A stretch of DNA of 64,000 nt, from the NCBI GenBank assembly GCA_013400115.1, contig VXBP01004153.1, positions 496,789 to 560,788 of the forward strand, given 5' to 3'. The stretch comes from Rhinopomastus cyanomelas. Its lineage: Eukaryota; Chordata; Aves; Bucerotiformes; Rhinopomastidae. Each line of letters begins with the position of its first letter. Position 1 is the stretch's first letter. The notes beneath the pieces were generated by a model. It was not told the origin of the DNA. It made no database searches and saw nothing but the letters and a program-made list of their open reading frames with translations. Below, one piece after another: positions 8,259 to 18,104 of this stretch. The translations under genes were made by a program, and so were the position numbers.

Positions 8259-11200
8259 AAAGTCAATGTGAACCTGAAAATAAGAAATGCCATAGGTGTA
8301 GAAGCTACTAAACCCCATTACATACAAGGATATCATCCTCTGCCATAAGGACCTTTGCTGTAAATCACAAGACCCTACAAGAGCACACTGAAGTAGCCCT
8401 ATTCTTCCTTCCCTTTTAATCCTTTTGAACATTAGCAGTGGCTGCTGCTCCAAGCAGAAACCTCCTGTGGTTGTGCCTTGTTTGCAGGAAAACCATTAAA
8501 CACAAAGGAGATGATGTCTGAGACTGCTGCAAGTAGTGAGTGAAAATAATTGTGAATTTTACCGTTTCACAGAAATGAATCCATCACCAGCATAGAATTT
8601 ATTTTCTCTTTCCAGGAGTGCTTGTTACATTAAACTGTTTTGCACTTTACGTTTGATCTCTTCCCCTACTTTAAGAGGTAGTTACACTGACTTAACAGTT
8701 ATTTATTTTAGAGATAAAAATGTGAGGAAGGCAGATTTTAGACACTGGAATATAATTTACTGTCTGGATGTGCATAACAAAGAAAAATTATCAGGTGTGG
8801 CCCGAAAGCTGGAGATTTTGAGCCTAGAGATCATTGGAAGATGCTTCTACAAAAATAGCTCCAGGATGTTGGCTGTGAGGACAGCCTGTGCCAAAGGTGA
8901 AGGACACCTTTCAGCAACTACTCCTCCAATTACTTGCTGAGATCAAAACATGTCTTCAGAATAAATTCCAAATGCCAAGTAGATGTTGCCTTCACACTGC
9001 ACTGGATGTTCTCATTCAACATGTTTCAGATGGAGTCCGAAACCCTTTTCAGATTAAGTATTTTCCATCTTCTCTTCCTTCTCCTGCTTCTGCCCATCTG
9101 TTCATCACGATGCACACTCATGGTTCCTAGATGGCTGGTCTCTAAATGTTAGTAGTTTGGTCAGATCAGTAACCAGCACATAAATTCTTTTGACAAACTC
9201 TGTACTAAGAAATATTTGTCAAGGAATAATGCTATGGAAACTCAAAGATTACTGAACTCTTCCACGTTTATTACTCACATTTATCGTGCAGTAGTGCTGC
9301 ACCTTCTGCTTTCACATAAACTCTTTACAAAGGTGGACTACATTTCCCACACAGCTATTCTTCCTTCAGCCCCGAGTCACACCACCTTTTGGGGTTTGGT
9401 TTCTTTTAATCCTACGTAATCATGAAAATATCTAGGGATACTCAAATCCCATTTAAGAAAAGCTGCAGACAGAGATCAAACCCACTTTTTCACAAAGTGA
9501 ACATTTTTTGTGTGGGAGGTGGGCTGGTTTTATTCTGACAGATAATCCTTCAGGACTTCCCCTTGCTTTGCTTTGCCCAGATTTCCTTCTCCAAGGAGTG
9601 CAGATCCCACTGAACTCTGTCACATTCACCCTCAGAAGATCTCAGTGCTTTCTTCCTGCTTTTATTGCCAACACCTACCCCCATGAAAACAAAAAGGAAG
9701 ATTTGATTTCCCAAGTGTGAAGGAATATAAGCTACTGAGAGGGCAACAGACTAATTTGCTGAACAACAGTTTGTAGCTTCTTTTGATCCCTTTACTACTG
9801 TCAGAAAAATTGGCCCATCAGGACAACAAGCAGAAATACAGAGTTACAGTGACGCTTTTCGGACCACGAAGCTCTTCATCACAGATTTCAGCATAAATTG
9901 GGTGTGAGAGAAGGTCTGTTTAGACTGCTGGATCTCAAATTAAGGAAGAAGCAGCAGAACCCTGATTTTGGGGAGCTGAATTCTGACATTTGATTTTTCT
10001 CCGTATCTAGTCAGCAGATTCCTTTCATTGCTTTTCCTGTAGTATCTACTGTGGCAGCATCTTCTACATATTCTCAGACTTCCACAAAAGGTTGTGTCTG
10101 TGATGAAAGAGAAGTGTTGTTCCCATAAAGTGTTCTTGGTCAGGCTTGAAAGGGCTCTGTGTAGGAGCTCAAAACTCTCAGACACTGAAGCCGTGACATT
10201 GGAAGGATTTACCTGCTTCTGCCCTCTCCTGAGTAAGCTATACAAGCAGAAGGAAGAACTTCCAAGAACCTCCAAGAAGGTGGGGCTAGAGGTATTTATC
10301 ATGATGCTTTGCTATTTGAGACAGGATTTTGTTGTCTTCATCTTAAGCACGTATGAGAAAATGAAGAGCTTTGCTGCTTGGGCGACTGGAAGTAATCACA
10401 AACAAATTGGCTGATGGCACAAAATAATTGAGACCATGAAGACCTGGAACCCAGGTAGCACTTTGACAAGCAAGAGGCCAGTTCAAGCAGAGGTAGGACA
10501 AATCTACTGATACTTCAGTACTATATGCAACAACCCACAATCAGGGGGTTTGCTGAAGCTGTTTACCACAAAGAGTTGAAAATAAAGTTCCTCAGTAGCT
10601 AGAAAGGCCATCAGTTTTAGGAAGGAGAAGGGTTTTGTGTAGTCATGTTCTGCTCTTGAGAAGATCACGAAGCACTCGGCAAAGAATGAACAGGGAAGAA
10701 GATGGCATTTATTCCAGTATTTCCAAGCATTCCGGAGCTGGGGTGAAAACAGCTGCAGTATTTGGTCATTTCCAAACCAGTGCTCTTTGTGTACGTCCAG
10801 CTGCATCCAGTTTATAAAATTATAAAAATAGATTAATAAAAATAATTGGTCTTGCCTTCAAACGTCTCCTGGGAATGGAAATTCCCGGGAAGTAAACCCA
10901 AGAAGTATAGGGGGGAAAGCACGGGCAAAAAAGGAATGCAGGGTACCAAGTCCACTCAAAAAAGGACTGAGAAACAGCCCTGATGCAGGAGGAAAAATAT
11001 AAAGTTACTGCATTAGAAGAAACCTGTGGCTGCGCTAGGTAATTTCCAGGGACTTGGGTAAAAAAAGGAAATATATCACGAGTGGAAACTAAATGCAAAA
11101 ATGTACCAGCAGAAGGTCAGCATGTAGGAGAAAAAAATGAATTATAATTAGTAGAGGACAAAAAAGTAGTGAGGAAATAAATATTTAAGAATGAGGAAAA

Positions 11201-11479
11201 CTAAATCAATCCTTGGATAATTCCACACAGAGTAAATAATAGATGATACGGAGAATGCTTAAGCATTCAGCGCATCCCTCACTTAAAATGTTATTTTTGT
11301 ACCAATTATTAATGTAATTAATTTTAAGCAAGGAAGAAAGCAAACAGGAACTCATTGCAGAGTGCAGGAAGAAGTAGCCTCAGCAGTCACAGTCATTCCC
11401 CTTTACCCGTGAGAGCTTGTGGAGGAAAAGAGGCATACTAGAAGGCTAGGAAGGAACATCTGCCATGAGAAAGGAGTGA
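8259..11479. other. Unique DNA, possible weak ancient CR1 traces
   Basis: No clear element tail or exon. Around 10400-10480 a phrase 'aattggctgatggcacaaaa' resembles the FADDT region of an old CR1 reverse transcriptase, and 10720-11090 may belong to the same relic, but neither can be aligned with confidence. Open frames such as 9940-10302 minus (120 codons) show no known motif. Confidence 0.4.
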
Positions 11480-11815
11480 TTGAGGAACCTGGGGAAATAC
11501 AGACAGGTCTGTCTAACCTCAATAGCTGCAAAAAATACTGGAACAAGCGGTTAAGCAGCGGTTTATAAGCACCTGGGGGATAATAAGGTAATAAGATAAG
11601 AGCCCACATGGATTTGACAAAAACAATTCATGTTGAAACAATCTAATTTCCTCTCCTTGGCAGGGTAACTGGTCTAGTGGACAGGGAAAGTGGTAGATGT
11701 GATATATCTTGGCTCTATGAAGGCTGATGGCATAATCCCACTCAGCAGTCTTATAATTGGGATCAGGAAATATGGTCTGCAGGAAAATATCATGGTGGAT
11801 AAAGAGCCCTAAAAA
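11480..11815 (+). mobile_element. Ancient archosaur-type CR1, reverse transcriptase segment
   Basis: The plus strand follows the old amniote CR1 reverse transcriptase region: 'gtctgtctaacctcaatagc', 'aaaatactggaacaagcggt', 'taagcacctgggggataata', 'cccacatggatttgacaaaa', 'ggtaactggtctagtggaca' and 'gtagatgtgatatatcttgg'. The last phrase encodes the 'VDVIYL' block that precedes the motif A aspartate, but the aspartate codon itself has changed. It carries many stops and no tail, so it is far more diverged than the young CR1s in the window. A relic predating the avian families. Confidence 0.75.
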
Positions 11816-13013
11816 TAATACCTGGGCTCTAGCCCTAGGTGGTCCACTGCCCACTTTGGAGGCTTTTCCAGACAAGCTTTTTCTTGTGCTGCATGCTGGG
11901 CAGTATTTTCTTTTATAGCTTTTGCTGCAAAATACAGAAAACTTGCACAAACTGTGGTTTGGCAGGGCAGGAAGTGTATTGACAAGTGAGACAGACCCCT
12001 GACGCCTGGAAACAGAGTTGATTTGTGCTCATGCCCTCCCCAAACCTGGCAATTATCAAGCCAGACCTTGCACTGACCTTCCACAGATTGGCAAAACACA
12101 CCTCCTCACCCTGCAGCTCTCTGAGCCCTTCCTTGTGGCCATCTCTTCAGAGTTTTCGTGCCTTTTCCAGTCCTCCAGGTGACTGTTGCAGCAGCAGCAG
12201 CAGCACTCTGACAAGCTTCTAGCACAGTAAACACACCTAACACCAGGAGAAGGTGCAGAGGAATATTTACCAAAGTTGGAAACAGAAAAGATGACAGCTG
12301 AAATAAAACACAAAATAATTGAATTTGTATTGAGCCACAAGGGAAATGTCTGGTTTTTTCCCCCCGTACATCTCACTTAAAATAAATGGTGGAGTTTAAC
12401 ATCACAGGGAATTGTTAAGTGGCAGAAGCCTCCAACTAGATCATCAACACACGACTCTCTCCCTCCCTTAGACATGCCATCAAGTTTTCTTCCCTTGCTG
12501 TTAGATAAATGTATTTCCTAGAAAAAAAGGCCTGGGAAGGAGCTGGAGGAGTTGTGTGTTCATCTTTCCCCAAAGCAGGAAAAGCATGCCTGACACATTT
12601 CTTTCAGACCTCCAGTGATGAAGCTGCCGCGACCCTGGGTCCTACATCTTCTGGGAACATGTCTGTCACATCCGGGTGCCATCTCTACCCGTGTTTTTGG
12701 CAGGAATCCCTTGCATTGTTCCCTCTCTGCCTTAGCAGGTGATTGATAACCTTAACAACTTGTGAGCTAAGATGTCTTGCCAGGTATCTTAGAGTACAAA
12801 AATATAAACTGCACAACCACTTTTAATGCCATGACCTCAGGTGTGGTTTTAGTTTTCCATAGAGTTCACTCACAGCTTCTCTATATAGTTCAGAAGGGAG
12901 ATAGCAGGAAAAGGACATGAGGGTTTCTGAGACACAAACACTGTACTACATACACACCAATACACACCGTATTTCAAAGTACTCTAGAGGGTGGAAACAG
13001 AACTCAACATGAT
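11816..13013. other. Unique DNA with a short GCA microsatellite
   Basis: Apart from the trinucleotide run at 12188-12205, I recognise nothing. Overlapping open frames on both strands around 11809-12376 have no domain motif; the minus-strand frame 12056-12376 contains a run of Cys only because it reads the trinucleotide repeat. Confidence 0.5.
12188..12205 (+). repeat. (GCA)6 microsatellite
   Basis: Six uninterrupted GCA units. Short but perfect, so possibly length-variable. Confidence 0.9.
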
Positions 13014-13163
13014 AGGGAGGTGGTTGGAGAAGCCCTAGGTCAGGCTGGATAGGGCTCTGGGCAACCTATTCTAGCTGCAGATGTCCCTGTTCACTGCAAG
13101 TGGACTGGATTAGATGATCTTTTAAGGTCCTTTCCAACCTAATGCATTCTACGATTCTATGAT
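13014..13163 (+). mobile_element. CR1 3' end fragment
   Basis: Plus-strand CR1 terminal region starting at 'atagggaggtggttggagaa', through 'aggctggatagggctctggg' and 'ttagatgatcttttaaggtc', to the octamer tail 'attctacgattctatg'. A few bases are missing after 'ttggagaagcccta' relative to other copies. Strong 5' truncation. Confidence 0.9.
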
Positions 13164-13787
13164 CTTGATGAACTGGAATAATGACCCAAAATAAAAGCAG
13201 TCACATCTAATGGAGACAAATGCAAATGGCCCAGTCTGGGGCTTAGGCAGGTGAGGTTACCCTTTGTCATCAAAGCTTGTTTGAACATTTTCTATCCCTC
13301 TCCCCACCTCCTTTCTGCTTAGTATAAGTTAGTTGCCCTTTTAGGTGTGAGAAACACTATTTGTGGGGCTGCATTGCAATACAACTCCTTCTGAGACAAC
13401 TCAGAACAAAAATACTTCTTCTTTATTTATAGAGTTCTATCTAGCCTGGTGCAGTTCTCTGCTCTGGTTCACAGCTCAGCCCCATAGGCAGTCATGTCAG
13501 TGTGTCTGTGGGGGAAGCAAATAAGCTGCCAGCAAGAAGGAAGGAGAAACTCCATTGCTAAAGACAAGTTACGTACGTGCGTGTACATTTTGATGAAGGA
13601 AAATTCAGATGTACAAATACAACACAAGGAAAAGCTTGTTAGCAACAAGCACTACCTAAGTTCAGAATTAGAGCCTGCCACCAAAGCGGGGCGAGCCAGT
13701 GGTGCCTTTGCAGAAAATAAGCAGATGAACAGCAGCCAGCAACCAAAACCTGGTTGTTGAGTGTAGTAGCAGGAGGCATTAAGAGAT
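13164..13787. other. Unique spacer between CR1 copies
   Basis: No repeat or gene recognised. The 88-codon frame at 13494-13760 has no known motif. Confidence 0.5.
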
Positions 13788-13934
13788 CTGGAATACTGCA
13801 TCCAGTTCTGGGAGCCCCAGCTCAAGAAAGACAGACACACTGAGAAGTTTAGGGGGCTGGAGCATCTTTATTATGAGGAGAGAAGCTAAGAGAGCTGGGC
13901 TGCCTGGAGAGGAGGAGACTGAGGGGGGAGCTAA
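13788..13934 (+). mobile_element. CR1 internal fragment
   Basis: Plus-strand CR1 ORF2 C-terminal segment: 'tggaatactgcatccagttc', 'aagtttagggggctggagca' and 'ggagaggaggagactgaggg'. No tail. The next CR1 begins four bases later in the same orientation but at an earlier point of the element, so this is a separate copy rather than one continuous element. Confidence 0.85.
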
Positions 13935-13937
13935 TAA

Positions 13938-14562
13938 ATGATGACCATAAGCCAGCAGTGTGCTCTTGTGACCAAGAGGGTCAACAGCATCCTGGGGTGG
14001 ATCACAAGGAGGGTGGTTAGCAGAGGTTCTTCTCCCCCTCTGCTCTGCCCTGATGACACCACATCTGGAGTATTGTGTCCAGTTCTGGGGTCCTCAGTTC
14101 AAGAGGGATGTGCGGCTGCTGGAGAGGGTCCAGCATAGAGCAACAAGGATGATGAAGGAAGTGGAGCACCTCCCTGATGAGGAGAGCCTGGGGTCTCTTT
14201 AGCTTGGAGGAGACTGAGGGGTGACCTCATTAATATCTATAAACATGCAAGTGGTGGGTGTCAAGAGGATGAAGCCAGGCTCTTCTCAATATCATCTAGT
14301 GATAGGACAAGGGGCAATGGGTGTAAGCTGGAACATAGGAGGTTCCACATCAATCTGTGAAGGAATTTCTTCCCAGTGAGGGTGACAGAGCACTGGAACA
14401 GGCTGCCCAGGGGGGTTGTGGAGTCTCCTTCTGTGAAGACATTTAAGACCCACCTGGATGCATTCCTGTGTGACTTGTTCTAGGTGATCCTGCAGTGGCA
14501 GGGGGGTTGGACTAGATGATCTTTCAAGGTCCCTTCCAATCCCTAACAATTCTATGATTCTA
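13938..14562 (+). mobile_element. CR1 3' fragment of the 'gacttgttctagg' tail family
   Basis: Plus-strand CR1 from 'gccagcagtgtgctcttgtg' (13949; the MSQQCALV block of ORF2) to the C terminus, with the 3' UTR 'gtgacttgttctaggtgatc' (14470) and a short tail 'attctatgattct' near 14550. In-frame stops occur, for example after 'GLGSL'. The 3' UTR is the ordinary, single version of the second tail seen in the two-tailed elements at 16584, 21438, 28370 and 53225, so it serves as the reference for that family. Confidence 0.9.
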
Positions 14563-14589
14563 AAGAGCCATTGGCAGGAGGAATGGACC

Positions 14590-14862
14590 AGGCTCTTCTC
14601 AGTGGTCTCAAGGGGCAGCTGGTTTAAACTAGAACACAGAACATTCAATTTGAACATAGGGCAAACTTCTTTGCAGTGAGGGTAGCACAGCCCTGGCCCA
14701 GGCTGCCCTGTGAGGTTGTGAAGTCTCTGCTCTGAAGACATCCCAGACCCTCCTGGACTGTTCCTGTGATATCTGCTCTAGGGGATCCTGCTCTGACAGG
14801 GGAGTTGGACTGGATGATCTCCAGAGGTCCCTTCCCCACCGCCACTTTATTATTCTATTGGA
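14590..14862 (+). mobile_element. CR1 3' fragment, third of a head-to-tail series
   Basis: Plus-strand CR1 terminal segment: 'ccaggctcttctcagtggtc', 'cttctttgcagtgagggtag', 'ctctaggggatcctgctctg', then the tail zone 'ggatgatctccagaggtccc' and a decayed octamer end 'ttattattctattgg'. Same family as 43020-43279 and, reversed, 38440-38802. Confidence 0.9.
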
Positions 14863-16313
14863 GGTCATCACTTAGTGCTCTGGCTTTTCCCACCAATGGA
14901 CTGTAACAGTCATGCTGGTAGCTTGGAGGGAAATCAGAAGACGCACTTCCATGTGGAAAAATCGGTAAGTTAGATGAATTGGTAAATTTTCTCTTCTAGA
15001 AGAGAAGGGAAGAAAGTGAAGATGTATCAGTCCCCCATAGATAAAACCAGTAACAAATCAAGCAACAGCCACTTTCTCTCCATCTTGTATAGGGTGAAAG
15101 AGCCAAAAATGAACCGCTGATTTTGGATTAGAAAAGATTTCAGCAATATAACAAGTAAAAACCCACTGCCCATTGAGAGAGAAGTACAGAGACGGGCTAG
15201 GGACAATTATATTGGCACAACTGTGGGCGGGAACCGTAATAAAATATCTATTAAGGGTTGATCACTTCAGTTCAAGTGGTGGATTAAATGCTCTCCTGAG
15301 GCTCCTTTAAGTTTGTATCCTATGATCTGTGTAGTTTTTTTTAGTGTCATAGGAAGTTGTGGCAAAAAGAAAAAGCCCCAAAGAAAATAACACTTTAACA
15401 ATGACGATGCATCTACAAGCACAGCGACCTTATCATGAACTCTGCTTGAAAGTGAACTTAGAAAAGGGAGGGTAAGAATGGAGGAGGCTGTATGAACCAC
15501 TGAGATAATGATTAGAGACTTGGAAAACAGCAACATGATTTTCACAATGTGTCTCAAGAGAGATGAAACCTGGGGAGCATCCCATTAAGCAAACTGGAGG
15601 ACAACTGGATGTACACAAACTCTCAACTCTGGCATGTACAGAACTGCTCTCTATTGACACACGTCAGCTTGAAGACTAAGAAAGAAGACGGGGCAGAAGC
15701 AGGAACTGTTTCTTTATTTGTTTTATTGTAGTTGGTTTCCACAATAGAAAATTAACTGTGGAACTCGTTACTATAAGATGTATCAAAGAATGAGAACTTA
15801 TCAAGGGGAGAGAGAACAGGAGAGGTGTTAACAAGAATAGGAGACAGAATGTGTATTTAGAGGAAATAAATTATTCCTGCTCACAAATTAAATCAGCCTC
15901 CAAGCCACATAGACTGGGAGGATGCAGTTTTGTGGCATTCTATTGAACAGCTGGTGATTGGAGACATTTATTCTATACGGTTCTGTCCACCACCTCTGCC
16001 AGAATAATTTACCGGGTAGGCCTATGTCCTCCTAGTTGTATTTAGGTCTTCACAGCTACAGAATAAACAAAACTCCCGTGTGGGTACCTGCAGGCTGGAG
16101 GTTGACACTGGCTTTTCTGGACACCAAAAGAAAGTATTTCAGATCGCATCAGGTTAGTCAGGTGCTACAGATGAACCATGCTTGAGAATATAGTCCCTGG
16201 AGGAATGATAGGCAAGGCTGAAGAGTTGTCCTGTCACTTCAAGCACCAAAGAGCCTCTTGCACATGTTCAAAACAATTCAGCGCTCCACTCTAGTACTCC
16301 GTGGATCAGGGGT
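14863..16313. other. Unique DNA, nothing recognised
   Basis: No CR1 tail, exon or RNA gene. A phrase at 15205 ('gggacaattatattggcaca') resembles one at 46324, noted under rejected items. AT-rich stretch near 15710-15745. Confidence 0.5.
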
Positions 16314-16583
16314 AAGAGACAAAGGGATATGAGGCCACAACTTGAGTACTGGGGTCAGTTTTGAGCACCTCAATACAAGTAGTACATTGAAGGACTGGAG
16401 CAGGTCCAGAGTAGAGCAATGAAAGTGGGAAAGAGCCTAGAGAACAAACCTTGTGAGGAACAGCTGAGGGAGCTGAGGCTGGTTAGGCTGCAGAACAGGA
16501 GGCTGAAGGCAGACCTTATTGCTGTCTGCAACTGACAGGAGGGTGAAGAGAGGTGGGGGTTGGTCTCTTTTCCCAAGGAACAA
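16314..16583 (+). mobile_element. CR1, left part of a copy split by a nested CR1
   Basis: Plus-strand CR1 ORF2 C-terminal segment ('gaggccacaacttgagtact', 'gaggaacagctgagggagct', 'ggttggtctcttttcccaag') that stops abruptly after 'ggaacaa'. The related copy at 51788-52145 reads 'gggaacaagggacaggacc' at this point. The missing continuation, 'gggacaggacaaggg', resumes at 17837, exactly where the intervening minus-strand CR1 ends. The two parts are one original element. Confidence 0.9.
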
Positions 16584-16748
16584 TCATAGAATCATAAGGG
16601 ATTGGAAGGGACCTCGAAAGATCATCTAGACCAATCCCCCTGCCACAGCAGGATCACCTAGAACAAGTCATAGAGTCAGTCAGGGTTAGAAGGGACCACA
16701 GGATCATCCAGTTCCAAACCCCCAAGCCATGAGTAGGGACATGCCACC

Positions 16749-17448
16749 CTAGATCAGGCTGGCCAAAGCCTCATCCAGCTTGACCTTAAACACCTCCAGG
16801 GATGGGGCCTGCACAACCTTCCTGGGCAACCCATTCCAGGCTCTCACCACTCTCACAGTGAAGAACTTCCTCCACACATCCACTCTAAATCTACCCATCT
16901 CCAGCTTTGCTCCATTCCCCCTAGTCCTGTCACTACCTGACATCCTAAAAAGTCGCTCCCCAGACTTTTTGTAGGCCCCCTTCAGATACTGGAAGGCCAC
17001 AATAAGGTCACATGGGAGCCTCCTCTTCTCCAGACTGAACAGTCCCAACCCTCTCAGTCTGGCCTCATAGGAGAGGTGCTCCAGCCCTCTGATCATCCTC
17101 ATGGCCCTCCTCTGCACTCGCCCCAGCAAGTCCACATCCCTCTTGTTATAAGGGCTTCAGAACTGGACGCAGTACTGCAGGTAGGGTCTCACCAGAACGG
17201 AGTAGATAGGGAGAATCACCTCCCTCGACCTGCTGACCACACTTTCTCCTGATGCAGCCCAGGATCCGGTTTGCCTTCTGGGCTACAAGTGCACACTGCT
17301 GGCTCATGTTGAGCTTTTCATCCACAAGCACCCCCAAGTCCCTCTCCTCAGGGCTACTCTCCAGCCAGTCGCTGCCCAGCCTGTATTTGTGCTTAGGATT
17401 GCCTCGACCCAGATGCAGGACTTTACACTTGGTCTTGCTGAACCCCAT
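16749..17448 (-). pseudogene. CR1 ORF2 C-terminal part, two frames
   Basis: Two adjoining minus-strand frames. One (17146-17448) reads 'MGFSKTKCKVLHLGRGNP' and 'NMSQQCALVAQKANRILGC'. The other (16749-17135) reads 'VQRRAMRMIRGLEHLSYEAR', 'LGLFSLEKRRLPCDLI' and 'DRTRGNGAKLEMGRFRVD', ending at the natural ORF2 stop. This is the thumb and C-terminal part following the CR1 reverse transcriptase core. A frameshift near 17140-17200 and a stop separate the two frames, so no functional protein is made. The second frame is open over 128 codons, which shows the copy is fairly young. Confidence 0.85.
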
Positions 17449-17463
17449 CAGGTTGGCTTGTGC

Positions 17464-17836
17464 CTACCTCTCCAGCCTGTCCAGGTCCCTCTGGATGGCA
17501 TCCCTTCCCTCCAGCGTGTCTGCTGCACCACACAGCTCGGTGTCGTCAGCAAACTTGCTGAGGGTGCACTCACGGACAGAGGGACCTCTGTCCGTGTCAC
17601 GGACAAATACGTCGAACAAGACTCGTCCCAGGACTGATCCCTGAGGGGCTCTGCTTGCCACTGGCCTCCACTTGGACATGGACCCATCGACAACCATTCT
17701 CTGGGTGCGGCCATCAAGCCAGTTCTTTATCCATCTAGCGGTCCACCCATCAAAGCCATGTTCCACCAGCTTGGAGACCGGAATGTGGTGCGGGACAGTG
17801 TCAAAGGCTTTGCTGAGGTCCAGGTAAATGACATCA
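17464..17836 (-). pseudogene. CR1 reverse transcriptase core fragment
   Basis: The minus-strand reading contains the palm motifs of a non-LTR reverse transcriptase. Motif A is in 'DVIYLDLSKAFDTVPHH' (17800 region), motif B is 'APQGSVLGRVLF', and motif C is 'SKFADDTELCG' with the catalytic FADD. The frame is open from 17766 to 17464. It is truncated on the N-terminal side at the nesting boundary (17836). As a 5'-truncated copy it lacks the endonuclease and cannot move by itself. Confidence 0.85.
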
Positions 17837-18104
17837 GGGACAGGACAAGGGTAAATGGCTTCAAGATGCTCTAGGGGAAGTTTAAGTTGGCCCTAAGGAG
17901 AAGCTTCTTCCCGGAAAAGGTCCTCAGGCTTTGGCACAGGCTGCACAGGGAGGGGGTTGAATCACCATCCCTGGCCATATTTCACAGTTGTGGAGATCTG
18001 GAGCTGAGGGACAGGGTTTATTGGTGGGATTGGGACAGTTGGGTTAGTGGTTGGACTCAATGAGCTTGAAGACCTTTTCCAACCTAAACGATTTTGTGAT
18101 TCTG
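17837..18104 (+). mobile_element. CR1, right part of the split copy, with 3' tail
   Basis: Continues the element of 16314-16583: 'gggacaggacaagggtaaat', 'aagttggccctaaggagaag', 'tttcacagttgtggagatct', 'gtggttggactcaatgagct' and the end 'gattttgtgattctgat'. Together the two parts form a plus-strand CR1 of about 540 bases. Confidence 0.9.

Larger units (their letters stand above)
16584..17836 (-). mobile_element. CR1 with two tandem 3' tails, nested in another CR1
   Basis: Read on the minus strand, it starts at 17836 inside the reverse transcriptase ('DVIYLDLSKAFDTVPHH') and runs to the end of ORF2 ('DEALASLI' and stop at about 16749). It continues through one complete 3' UTR ('ggatgatcctgtggtccctt') and then a second, different 3' UTR ('gacttgttctaggtgatcct' followed by 'agatgatctttcgaggtccc') and an octamer tail. 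The insertion is 1253 bases long. Removing it restores the host CR1 without gain or loss, with no obvious target duplication. It is younger than the element it interrupts. Confidence 0.9.

Noticed and set aside
12056..12376. Cys-rich minus-strand frame as a small secreted protein
   Set aside because: The Cys run is just the reading of the (GCA)6 microsatellite; no signal peptide or support.
15205..15232. Similarity between 'gggacaattatattggcaca' at 15205 and a similar phrase at 46324, as a dispersed repeat
   Set aside because: Only about 24 interrupted positions agree and similarity does not extend to either side.
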